Shown: in pieces, positions 16,370 to 23,827 of the stretch
Layout: every line of letters starts with the position of its first letter
Numbering within the stretch: the first letter of the stretch is position 1
From: Mycobacterium sp. shizuoka-1
GTDB lineage: Bacteria > Actinomycetota > Actinomycetes > Mycobacteriales > Mycobacteriaceae
Assembly: GCF_002723835.1 (NCBI RefSeq)
Contig: NZ_BEWG01000033.1
Location: forward strand, 55,952-92,935
Length of the DNA stretch: 36,984 bases
Reading direction: 5' to 3'
The notes under the pieces: model-generated
What the model was told of the DNA's origin: nothing
Seen by the model: the letters and a program-made list of their open reading frames with translations, nothing else
Database searches by the model: none
Program-made: the position numbers and the translations under genes

Positions 16370-16466
16370 AACCGCGGACCGCATCCGTGGCCACCGAGCA
16401 AGGAGCAACAGCATCGGTACCGGCGCCCCTGCCGACCTCCTCGACCTGGCACAGATCGCCGACGCG

Positions 16467-17420
16467 TTGACCGAGGCCAGCGCCGCGCGTCTGCGGGACG
16501 CGCAAGGTGCGGACGACCGCTGCGCTCGCGCATTGGGCGCCGTGCTGGACGCCCTCGCGTGCACGCGCACCGAAACCACCCCGGCCGATGTGATCGCTGC
16601 CGCGCCTCGGCAGTTGTGCGCCAGTGGCGTTTTCGACCGGGTGATGTTCTCCAGCGTTCGCGGTTCACTGTGGTCGCCCCAGGCCCTGTATTGCCGGGGG
16701 CTCGACGGACAGGTGAGCCTCGAACTCGACGCCGTCCTCGAGGATGCCGACATTGCTCTGTCGTCCCCGTTGGTGGAGGCCGAGGTGGTGCGCCGGCGGC
16801 TGCCGGCACTGGTGAACGATGCGCTGGGTGAACCGCGCGCGTACGCCCCGCTGGTCCGCTGGATGAATTGCCGTGACTATGTGGTGGCGCCACTGGTGGC
16901 GATGTCGACGGTGGTGGGCTTGCTACATGCGGACCGAATGGTCGGGGCGCCACCAGTGGCCGCGATGGACAGGGACCTGCTCCGGCTATTCGCCGAGGGC
17001 GTCGGGGTGGCCTATGAGCGGGCGCTTCTATCGCAACGAGCCGAGCAACAGCGCGATGCTGTCGCCGAGGTCTGCGCCGACGCAATTCGCGCCCTGGCTG
17101 ATCCGGGGGAGACGCTGGCCTTGGCGACCGACTTCGGCTTGGCTGCGGCGGCAAAACGTGCTGCGCCACAACCGGTATGCGGTAGTGATGTACGCGAGTC
17201 GGGGCGCATGTCGCGGCTGACCGCCCGCGAGCGTGAGGTCTTGGCCCTATTGGCCAGCGGAGCAACCAATTCCCAGCTCGCCGATCGGCTCACCGTGGCT
17301 GAGAGTACGGTGAAGTCGCACGTCAAACACATCCTGCACAAACTGGCCGTCGGTAACCGCGCCGCGGCCATCGCGTGCTACCTGCGCGAGACCCGATCCG
17401 ACGAACGGCGGCCGCGATGA
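16467..17420 (+). CDS. GAF-like domain LuxR-family transcriptional regulator (first of pair)
   Basis: 317 residues from TTG 16467. The C-terminal LuxR helix-turn-helix is clear (SRLTAREREVLALLASG, then SQLADRLTVAESTVKSHVKH, about 249-310). Residues about 30-190 look like a GAF sensor (MNCRDYVVAPLVA, VVGLLHADR). TTG 16467 has no ribosome-binding site. The frame stays open upstream to 16368 with no ATG, GTG or TTG, but AGGAG at 16401-16405 sits seven bases before an in-frame ATC at 16413, so the true start may be an unusual ATC giving 335 residues. The stop overlaps the next gene as ATGA. It probably senses a small metabolite and controls one of the flanking catabolic operons. Confidence 0.88.
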   Translation: MTEASAARLRDAQGADDRCARALGAVLDALACTRTETTPADVIAAAPRQLCASGVFDRVMFSSVRGSLWSPQALYCRGLDGQVSLELDAVLEDADIALSSPLVEAEVVRRRLPALVNDALGEPRAYAPLVRWMNCRDYVVAPLVAMSTVVGLLHADRMVGAPPVAAMDRDLLRLFAEGVGVAYERALLSQRAEQQRDAVAEVCADAIRALADPGETLALATDFGLAAAAKRAAPQPVCGSDVRESGRMSRLTAREREVLALLASGATNSQLADRLTVAESTVKSHVKHILHKLAVGNRAAAIACYLRETRSDERRPR

Positions 17421-18583
17421 GTGTTTCCCTGGCCGGCGACGGCACTCGGTCCAGCACGGCACGGTCCAGGACGGAGTGGTGGTCCCGGGAGATCGAGCTG
17501 GTCGAGCGTCTGCAAGCGGCAAGCGATCGGACCCAAGCGGAACTCGGTGCGACGCTGAGTCTTCCCGCCGTCGAGTGGGACGTGCCGTGGCGCGCTGCAG
17601 AAATGACCTCTGCGCTGACGCACGCGTGTATCGAGCGCTTGCGCCGCACTCCGGCCGGCAATGTCGCCGAAGCGCAGAAGCTGTGCGATCTGATCCTCGA
17701 CCTCCAGCACCTCGCGATGGATTGGTACCTGCACGACACTGCGATGCGAAGTCAGCGGCTGGCGGACTGCGCGGCCGGACTGGCGCGTCTCCGTAGCCTG
17801 CCTACCTCCTCGGCCCTCGTGGACAGTGCGTGCGAAGAACTGGTCTTGCGCTGCGGATTTCACCGAGCCGTCCTGTCGAAGGTCGAGAGCCGCAGCTGGA
17901 AGCCGCTGATATTGCATGACCGCGGTGACAGTACCTCGACGTCATGGTTCAGCGCGTGGATCAATCAGCGGGTCCCGCTCACCGACACGGCCCCTGAGGC
18001 CGAGATGCTCTCCCGGCGACGCCCTTCGCTGGTCTACGACACCTCGGATGCTCCGGTCTATCGTCCGCTGATCGTCGCGGCCGGACAGTCCCGCTCCTAT
18101 GTCGTGGCGCCCTTGCTGCACGGCGACGAGGTGATCGGATTCCTGCATACCGACCACCACCCGTTGCCCCGCCGGGTCGACGAGTCTGACCGGGACGTGT
18201 TGTGGGCCTTCGCAGATGGCTTCAGCCATATCTACGAGCGAGCTATGTTGCTCGAACGACTGCGCACGCAACGCGACAGTGTGCGGGAACTGTTCTTCGG
18301 TGCGGTCGACCGCATCGACGCGTTGTGCGAGGCGGGCATGGAATCGGCCAGGGCCGCCGATCCGGAGGCGGAAGACGTCGAAACGGGTTCCGGCACTGTG
18401 CAACTCACCGAGCGTGAGGCCGAGGTTTTGGACCTGATGGTGACTGGTGCGACCAACCAGGCCATCGCCGATCAGTTGGTGATCACCGAAGGCACAGTCA
18501 AGTCGCACGTCAAGCACATTCTGCGCAAGTACGGTGCGGTCAACCGTGCGCAGGCGATCGCCTGGACACTCCAGGACCGCTGA
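17417..18583 (+). CDS. GAF-like domain LuxR-family transcriptional regulator (second of pair)
   Basis: A 388-residue paralogue of the preceding protein, starting at ATG 17417 inside the previous stop (ATGA); a longer frame to 17375 is unlikely. A helical N-terminal section (about 1-120) is followed by a GAF-like domain (RSYVVAPLLHGDEVIGFLHTD) and a LuxR helix-turn-helix at the end (LTEREAEVLDLMVTGATNQ, then TVKSHVKHILRKYG). Both proteins share the same core motifs, so they arose by duplication and may work as a pair. It ends two bases before the convergent flavin reductase gene. Targets are not shown. Confidence 0.92.
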   Translation: MSVSLAGDGTRSSTARSRTEWWSREIELVERLQAASDRTQAELGATLSLPAVEWDVPWRAAEMTSALTHACIERLRRTPAGNVAEAQKLCDLILDLQHLAMDWYLHDTAMRSQRLADCAAGLARLRSLPTSSALVDSACEELVLRCGFHRAVLSKVESRSWKPLILHDRGDSTSTSWFSAWINQRVPLTDTAPEAEMLSRRRPSLVYDTSDAPVYRPLIVAAGQSRSYVVAPLLHGDEVIGFLHTDHHPLPRRVDESDRDVLWAFADGFSHIYERAMLLERLRTQRDSVRELFFGAVDRIDALCEAGMESARAADPEAEDVETGSGTVQLTEREAEVLDLMVTGATNQAIADQLVITEGTVKSHVKHILRKYGAVNRAQAIAWTLQDR

Positions 18584-18585
18584 CC

Positions 18586-19083
18586 TCAGTTCTCCAGCGC
18601 CCCGGGACGCGAGTACGTGCCGTTGTGGTAGAGCAGGGGTGTCGCTGTGCCGGCTGCCGGTTCGCGGTGGATGCGGGTCACCTCGGCGATCGCCAAGGTC
18701 GAGTCCCCAGCTGGGATCAGCCGGTGGACGTCGGCACACATCCAGGTGGGCGTGCCGATCAGCAGTGGTTCACCGGTGTCCAGCGTGGTCCACAGCGCCG
18801 GATCGGCGAATCGTAGGTCGGCGCTCGCCGAGAACCGCCGGGCCACCCCAATCTGGTTGTCGCTGAGCAGGTGCACCGCGATCGAACGCGCCTCGCGTAA
18901 CACGGCGATGCTGGATGAGGTGTGGGTGATGTTGAAACACACCAAAGGCGGATCCAAGGACAGTGAGGCAAACGAGGTAGCGGTGAAGCCGACCGGTCCG
19001 CCGGGCGACATCAAGGTGATGACGACGACGCCGGCGGGGTGGCAGCGCAGCGCTGCGCGGTAGTCGTCGGCGGTGACCCTCAT
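18586..19083 (-). CDS. Flavin reductase-like domain protein
   Basis: A 165-residue protein of the short-chain flavin reductase (HpaC/FMN-binding split barrel) family. It shows [17 protein letters not shown], then [20 protein letters not shown], the FMN-contacting signature, and [15 protein letters not shown]. It reduces free FMN or FAD with NAD(P)H to supply a two-component monooxygenase. ATG 19083 overlaps the upstream stop as ATGA. The preceding gene encodes part of a luciferase-like fold, the usual partner type, although that protein looks too short to be an active oxygenase. It is the last gene of a six-gene operon. Confidence 0.92.
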   Translation of the reverse strand: MRVTADDYRAALRCHPAGVVVITLMSPGGPVGFTATSFASLSLDPPLVCFNITHTSSSIAVLREARSIAVHLLSDNQIGVARRFSASADLRFADPALWTTLDTGEPLLIGTPTWMCADVHRLIPAGDSTLAIAEVTRIHREPAAGTATPLLYHNGTYSRPGALEN

Positions 19084-19535
19084 GCCGGGCGTGCCTGCGG
19101 CCCGAAAGCCGGCGCTGCCGTCAGGGTTTGCAAGACCGGCAGCACCGCCTCACGGATGAGGTCGGCCACGCCGGCACCCCGCGGAATCAGCACCGCGCCG
19201 TCGGCGATGCCCAAGGCGTGGATGTCGGCGACCAGGCCAGCCAGGCCGGTCGGGGTGCCGACGTATAGCATTGTCCGCTCCTGGGTTTCGGAGGAATCGT
19301 CGGCCATCATTGCTCGTGCCGCCCACGCCTCCGCAGCGATGACGACGTCGATGTCGGCCACCACCTCGACATCGGGCCGGTCGCGACGGACGCGGGCGGA
19401 CTTGCGTGCGAGGTCACCGAGGTCGTCGCCGCGCACGCGCACCACGGGCACCCGGTCATCCCAGACGAGATCGCCGTCGGCCACCGCGAGACGCAGCGGG
19501 CGGTTGTGCTCGATGACGATGTCGGCGTCAGACAT
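19080..19535 (-). CDS. Short protein resembling the C-terminal half of a luciferase-like monooxygenase
   Basis: A 151-residue protein from ATG 19535, eight bases after the aldehyde dehydrogenase stop. The frame extends upstream only as antisense of that gene. The second half ([22 protein letters not shown], read in pieces: [36 protein letters not shown]) resembles the end of LLM-family TIM barrels. The N-terminal half has no Met/Gly-rich barrel start. Full LLM proteins are about 300-400 residues, so this is about half length. It is either a decayed remnant kept in the operon or a small accessory protein. The intact ATGA coupling to the flavin reductase argues that it is still translated. No strong ribosome-binding site. 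Confidence 0.65.
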   Translation of the reverse strand: MSDADIVIEHNRPLRLAVADGDLVWDDRVPVVRVRGDDLGDLARKSARVRRDRPDVEVVADIDVVIAAEAWAARAMMADDSSETQERTMLYVGTPTGLAGLVADIHALGIADGAVLIPRGAGVADLIREAVLPVLQTLTAAPAFGPQARPA

Positions 19536-19543
19536 GGCGGCTG

Positions 19544-21046
19544 TCAGTTCTGGGCGGGGTCGATGACGATCGCGAACGCCTTGTTCTCGATCCCGCCGGA
19601 ACGGTCCAAGGCGATGAACTTCTCTTCGACGTAATCGTCGATCGAATGCGGACCGCCCTCGCGGCCAAGACCGCTTTCCTTGTAGCCGCCGAACGGGTAG
19701 GCCGGGTGAATGATGTGCCAGTTGTTCACCCACACCGATCCGGCCTCCAGTCGGCGGGCGACATCCAGAGCGCGTTCGTCGCTGCCCCACACACCGGCCG
19801 ACAAACCGTAGGTGGTGTCGTTGGCGATCGTGACGGCCTCGTCGTCCGAGTCGTACGTCAACACCACCAGCACGGGCCCGAAGACCTCCTCCCGGGCCAC
19901 CCGCATGTCATTGGTGACGTCGACGAAGATGGTCGGCTCGATCCAGTAGCCCTTGGCGAATTCCGGACCCGACGGTGCCCGCCCGCCGAGAGCAACGGTG
20001 GCCCCTTCGTTTTCGGCGATCCGGAAGTAGTCGAGGATCCGGTCCCGCTGACTGGCCGAGATGATCGGTCCGACATGGGTGGTCGCATCGAGGGGGTCGC
20101 CGAGTTTAAGCGTGGCCGCCCGCTCTACCAGCTTGCCGATGATCTCGTCGCGACGGCTCGACGGGATCAGCAGTCGGGTCCCTGCTTCACAGGCCTCGCC
20201 GTTGTTGGCCATACAGGCGAACAGCGAGCCGTCGACGGCCATGTCGATGTCGGCGTCGTCGAGGATGATGTTGGCGCCCTTGCCGCCGAGTTCGAGCGTC
20301 ACCCGGCGGACCGTGTCCGCGGACTGGCGCAAGATGCTCTTCCCGACGGCGGTTGACCCGGTGAAGGCGACTTTGCGGACGCCGGGATGCCCGGACAGGT
20401 GGGCGCCGACAGGCTCGCCGTCGCCGGTGACCACGTTCAGCACGCCGGGCGGCAGGCCGGCGGCCTCGAATTCGCGAGCCAGTTCCAGAGGAAGCAGCGG
20501 CGCGTGTTCGTCGGGCTTGAGTACCACCGAGTTACCGGCGACGAGCGCGGGGCCCACCTTCCAGACCGTGGTCAGCAGCGGGATGTTCCACGGGACGATG
20601 GCGGCCACGACACCCATCGGCTCACGGACGACGATGCCCGCGGCGGGTATTGGCTCGATCGCCGGACCGGTTGTCTCCCATTGGTACTGCTGCGCGATGG
20701 CGGCCAGATACTGCAGTTGGCCCACTGACAAGCCGACGTGCAGGGCGCCGGTGATCCGAATCGTCGCGCCGTTCTCCCGGGACTGCAGCGCGGCCAGTTC
20801 GTCGGCGCGGGCGGCTATTCGTTCGGCGACGGTGTTGATGAGCGCGGCGCGCTCGGCCGGCGGGGTGCGCCGCCAGGTTCCCTCATCGAACGCCCCCTGC
20901 GCCGCCGCCACCGCCGCGTCCACGTGGTCGGTGGTGCCCTTGGCGACGGTGGCCACCAGCTCCTCGGTTGCCGGGCTGCGGATCTCGTAGTCCTCCTCGG
21001 CGTCGACCCACTTGCCGTCGATGTACATGGAGTAGTGGTTGGTCAT
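19544..21046 (-). CDS. NAD(P)-dependent aldehyde dehydrogenase
   Basis: A 500-residue aldehyde dehydrogenase superfamily protein. It has the cofactor and substrate motifs VPWNIPL (151-157), FTGSTAVGK (228-236), the general base Glu252 in LELGGK, and the nucleophile Cys286 in NNGEACEAGT, a slight variant of the common GQxCxAG. The C-terminus has EEVFGPVL and FGGYKESGLGRE. It oxidises an aldehyde to the free acid, which the neighbouring synthetase could activate; this fits an AtuG-like step. ATG 21046 has AAGGAG seven bases upstream, a strong site placed in the 15-base gap after the synthetase gene. Substrate unknown. Confidence 0.96.
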   Translation of the reverse strand: MTNHYSMYIDGKWVDAEEDYEIRSPATEELVATVAKGTTDHVDAAVAAAQGAFDEGTWRRTPPAERAALINTVAERIAARADELAALQSRENGATIRITGALHVGLSVGQLQYLAAIAQQYQWETTGPAIEPIPAAGIVVREPMGVVAAIVPWNIPLLTTVWKVGPALVAGNSVVLKPDEHAPLLPLELAREFEAAGLPPGVLNVVTGDGEPVGAHLSGHPGVRKVAFTGSTAVGKSILRQSADTVRRVTLELGGKGANIILDDADIDMAVDGSLFACMANNGEACEAGTRLLIPSSRRDEIIGKLVERAATLKLGDPLDATTHVGPIISASQRDRILDYFRIAENEGATVALGGRAPSGPEFAKGYWIEPTIFVDVTNDMRVAREEVFGPVLVVLTYDSDDEAVTIANDTTYGLSAGVWGSDERALDVARRLEAGSVWVNNWHIIHPAYPFGGYKESGLGREGGPHSIDDYVEEKFIALDRSGGIENKAFAIVIDPAQN

Positions 21047-21061
21047 GACAGCTCCTTAGTG

Positions 21062-22654
21062 TCAGCCGATTTGGCGGACTTGGCCGCGCCAGTAGGGCGC
21101 GCGGATGGCCTTCTTGTCGACCTTTCCGGCCGGGTTCAACGGCAACTCGTCGGCGAACAGGACAGATTTGGGCGCGGGTACCGAGCCGAGCGTGGCCTTG
21201 ACGTGGTTGATCAGCTCGGATTCGAGCGCGGGGCCGGTGATCTCGCCCGTCCGTGCGACCACGACGGCGAGCACAGCCTCGCCCCATTTGGGGTGCGGAA
21301 CGCCGATGACGGCGCTCTGGGCCACTGCGGGATGGCTGGACAGCGCGTCCTCGACCTGACGGGGGAACACGTTGAAGCCCCCGCTGACGACCATGTCCTT
21401 CTTGCGGTCCACGATGAACAGGAAGCCACTCTCGTCGAGGTAGCCGACATCGCCGGTGTGCACCCACCCGTCCCGCACCGTTTCGCAGTTGCGGCTGGCA
21501 TCGAGGTAACCCAGCATCTGTCCCAGTTGGCGCGAACAGATTTCACCGGTTTCACCGGACGGCACCGGACGGTCCTGGTCGTCCTGGATGCTCAGCTGTA
21601 CGCAGAACATCGGCCTGCCGGCCGAGGCGAGTCGCGCTGTCCACAGCGGGTCGTCGACTCGGTGTTCGTTCTTGCGAAGACAGGAGAGGTAGCCCTGCTC
21701 GGTGCCGGCGTAGGTCTGGATGAAGATCGGACCGAACACCTCCAACGCCTCGCGAAGGCGCTCGGGTGCGATCGGAGCGCCCGCATAAACAACCGTCCTC
21801 AGCGAGCTGAGGTCGAAATCCTCCCGGCGGGGATGGTCCAGCAACAGGTAGATGATCGTGGGTACCAGCGCGGTGGCCGTGATCCGGTGCCGCTCGATGT
21901 TGGTCAGCAAGCCCTCGACCTCCAGTCCGGGCAGCATCACGTTGGTTCCGCCGCGGACGAAGGTCGGCATCACGAAGATCTGGGAGAAGTGGGTCAGCGG
22001 CGCCCCGTGCGCGAAGACCTCGCCGAAGGCGATGTCACCGATCTCGAGGCCGGCCGAGATGCTGTAGTAACTCCAGGTGAAGTGGGAATTGACAACACCT
22101 TTGGGTTCGCCGGTGCTGCCTGAGGTGAACAGGACGTAGGCCTCGTCGTGCTCCCCGATGTCCACGGTGGGTCGGGTGTCCGGTTGGCCCCCCACGATCT
22201 CGTGGAAGTCCAGCGCGTCGAGTTCTACCCGTTCGGGCGTGCCCACCCGGATCACCGTCTGAAGTTTCGGCAGTTCGGCCCGGATCGCCGCGACAGCGCT
22301 CTCGAACTTGGCGTGATAGACCAGCGTGGTGGCGTCGGTCTGGGCCAGATTGGAGCGGAACCCGTCCGCCGCGGCGCGGGTGGGCATCTGAACCAGGACC
22401 GCGCCGGCGGCCCAGATGCCGTGCTGGATCGGGATGAACTCCAGGCAGTTCGGCATCAACAGTCCGACGCGTTCACCCTTCTGCACCCCAGAGGCGATGA
22501 GAGCGTGGGCGATTCGGTTTCGCCACTGGTGCAATTCCCGATAGGTGACGGTTCGCTCACCGTCGACGATTGCGACCTGGTCGGCGTAGTAGGTGCACGC
22601 CCGATCGAGAACGTCGGGCAGCACCCCCCACATGCCGCGGTCCTGCCGACTCAC
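21062..22654 (-). CDS. AMP-forming acyl-CoA synthetase (FadD-like)
   Basis: A 530-residue ANL-superfamily ligase: ATP loop YVLFTSGSTGEPKGV (173-187), adenine motif YAGTEQ (315-320), GWVHTGD (396-402), hinge DRKKDMVVSGG (416-426) and the catalytic Lys511 in NPAGKVDKK. It activates a carboxylic acid to its acyl-CoA through an acyl-AMP. Between an aldehyde dehydrogenase and two NTF2-like proteins, its substrate is probably the acid made by the former. GTG 22654 overlaps the upstream stop as GTGA and lacks its own ribosome-binding site, so translation is coupled; an ATG at 22633 is an alternative. Chain specificity cannot be read. Confidence 0.95.
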   Translation of the reverse strand: MSRQDRGMWGVLPDVLDRACTYYADQVAIVDGERTVTYRELHQWRNRIAHALIASGVQKGERVGLLMPNCLEFIPIQHGIWAAGAVLVQMPTRAAADGFRSNLAQTDATTLVYHAKFESAVAAIRAELPKLQTVIRVGTPERVELDALDFHEIVGGQPDTRPTVDIGEHDEAYVLFTSGSTGEPKGVVNSHFTWSYYSISAGLEIGDIAFGEVFAHGAPLTHFSQIFVMPTFVRGGTNVMLPGLEVEGLLTNIERHRITATALVPTIIYLLLDHPRREDFDLSSLRTVVYAGAPIAPERLREALEVFGPIFIQTYAGTEQGYLSCLRKNEHRVDDPLWTARLASAGRPMFCVQLSIQDDQDRPVPSGETGEICSRQLGQMLGYLDASRNCETVRDGWVHTGDVGYLDESGFLFIVDRKKDMVVSGGFNVFPRQVEDALSSHPAVAQSAVIGVPHPKWGEAVLAVVVARTGEITGPALESELINHVKATLGSVPAPKSVLFADELPLNPAGKVDKKAIRAPYWRGQVRQIG

Positions 22655-23154
22655 TGCGCTGCCAGCGCCGCCGGATCAAACCCCTCCACCCAGTACTCGG
22701 GGGTGATGATCGGCAGGCCCAGTTCCTGCAATACCGGGGTGTCGTTCCAGTAGGTCGTCTCGCGGGCGATCCTCCCGTCGGCGTCGAGCTGGTGCCACGT
22801 GATCCCGCGGGTGTGCAGGTTTTTGCCGTGGGTGGGCACACCGCGGTAGGTGTCGAGTCCCTCGCCGGACCAATCCCACAGGATGACGACGGCCGGGTTG
22901 CCGTTGACCCCGGCCAACTGAAAGGCCTCGGGGGCGGTGAACCGGTGAACCCCGACACCGTTGTCAGTGTCCTTGTTGGCGAACGGAGCGAGCCGCGGCT
23001 CCAGTTCAGCCTTGGTGATCGCGGTGTCGATCACGTGGTCGGAGTCGGCGTGGTCGTCGTAGACCATGTCGTCGGCGTAGAGCGCGACGGCGGCTGCGGT
23101 GTCCGACGTCAGTGCGGTCACCCACCGTTGTGCGTGTTCTGTGGCCAGGCTCAT
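22651..23154 (-). CDS. NTF2/SnoaL-like fold protein (second of tandem pair)
   Basis: A 167-residue NTF2-like protein. It has AVALYADDMVYDDHADSD, then PFANKDTDNGVGVHRF, then GVPTHGKNLHTRGITWHQL, a pattern shared with its upstream neighbour. The fold forms a cone with a hydrophobic pocket and hosts enzymes such as ketosteroid isomerase and polyketide cyclases; the chemistry here is unknown. An isomerase or hydratase on a pathway intermediate fits the operon. It starts 12 bases after the first NTF2 gene ends and overlaps the synthetase start. Confidence 0.88.
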   Translation of the reverse strand: MSLATEHAQRWVTALTSDTAAAVALYADDMVYDDHADSDHVIDTAITKAELEPRLAPFANKDTDNGVGVHRFTAPEAFQLAGVNGNPAVVILWDWSGEGLDTYRGVPTHGKNLHTRGITWHQLDADGRIARETTYWNDTPVLQELGLPIITPEYWVEGFDPAALAAQ

Positions 23155-23166
23155 GCGAAGTTCCTC

Positions 23167-23619
23167 TCAGACCAGGGCCGGCGACTTGGCGACGGCGGTG
23201 GGGTCGACGGGCAGTCCCAGATCTCGCACGGCGGTGGCGCAGTCCCAGAAGCTCTCTTCGCGCTTGATCCGGCCGTCGGAGTCGTAGATGTGGAAGGTGA
23301 TGCCCCGCGCTCCCGGAACCTTGCCGTTGGTTGGTACACCGACGAACGCTGCGGCGGTGGGCGCTTGCCACGTCCAGCGGTAAATGGCTGCCTTCTCGTC
23401 GCCGACGACCTCGTCGATGCGGAAGTTGTTGATCCCGATGCCGTTCTCGGTGTCTTTGTTGGCGTAGGGGGCGAAGACGCGCAGCAGTTCATCTTTCGAC
23501 GTGATCGACTGACCCAGAATCGGGTCTTCGAACAGGAAGTCGTCGGCGTAGAGCGCGACGACGGCCTCGGCGCTTTCCCGGAACGCCTTCAGCCATTTGA
23601 CGGCGAATGCGTGGCTCAT
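23167..23619 (-). CDS. NTF2/SnoaL-like fold protein (first of tandem pair, operon leader)
   Basis: A 150-residue protein from ATG 23619, with GGAG seven bases upstream; a longer frame from 23652 would start inside the G-run element and lacks support. Conserved segments VVALYADDFLFEDP, YANKDTENGIGINNF and GVPTNGKVPGARGITFHIY match the next gene, so the two are tandem duplicates. It is probably a small-molecule pocket protein, perhaps forming a heterodimer with its partner. It is the first gene of the minus-strand operon that ends at the flavin reductase. The G-run site ends 14 bases upstream of the ATG. Confidence 0.9.
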   Translation of the reverse strand: MSHAFAVKWLKAFRESAEAVVALYADDFLFEDPILGQSITSKDELLRVFAPYANKDTENGIGINNFRIDEVVGDEKAAIYRWTWQAPTAAAFVGVPTNGKVPGARGITFHIYDSDGRIKREESFWDCATAVRDLGLPVDPTAVAKSPALV

Positions 23620-23632
23620 GACGGTTCTCCTT

Positions 23633-23650
23633 GTGGGGGGAGGGACATTC
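23633..23650. promoter_or_regulatory. G-run operator candidate, half-conserved (site A)
   Basis: GTGGGGGGAGGGACATTC matches the left arm and spacer of the complete site at 26164-26181 (GGGGGA then GGGNNA), but the right arm TTCACG is not C-rich. It lies immediately upstream of the ribosome-binding site of the NTF2-like gene (ATG 23619). Confidence 0.45.
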
Positions 23651-23706
23651 ACGACGCTATTGAGGGGTTTTTACGGCGGCGACTACCTCCGGGAGGAAAC
23701 CGACTG

Positions 23707-23730
23707 CCCCAAGGGGGGAGGGCATCCCCC
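23707..23730. promoter_or_regulatory. G-run/C-run inverted repeat (site B)
   Basis: GGGGGA (23714-23719), spacer GGGCA, TCCCCC (23725-23730) form a perfect inverted repeat with a five-base spacer. A second small palindrome, CCCCAAGGGG, overlaps its left side (23707-23716). It is centred between the divergent NTF2-like operon and the acyl-CoA dehydrogenase gene, about 100 bases upstream of ATG 23828. Confidence 0.6.
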
Positions 23731-23745
23731 GTCGTTGGACCGAGT

Positions 23746-23761
23746 TCCCCCCTGTGAGGGG
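23746..23761. promoter_or_regulatory. C-run/G-run element (site C)
   Basis: TCCCCCC, five bases TGTGA, then GGGG. On the minus strand it contains the same GGGGGGA run seen at the other sites but in the opposite arrangement to its C-run. It lies about 70-80 bases before the acyl-CoA dehydrogenase start, so it could be an additional site for the same factor. Confidence 0.4.
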
Positions 23762-23827
23762 TGTGCGTGACCGTCCTCGGGAGCACCATCGGGCTCAGTC
23801 AGCGCCAACTTTGAGATGGAGAGATCA

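Noticed and set aside
16318..17265. Minus-strand open frame of 315 residues over the first LuxR gene
   Set aside because: Very rich in Arg, Pro and Ser with no recognisable fold; the plus strand carries a full LuxR helix-turn-helix.
20738..22123. Plus-strand open frame of 461 residues opposite ALDH and FadD
   Set aside because: It spans two opposite-strand genes with strong motifs, and the translation is a Gly/Asp/Arg-rich antisense shadow.
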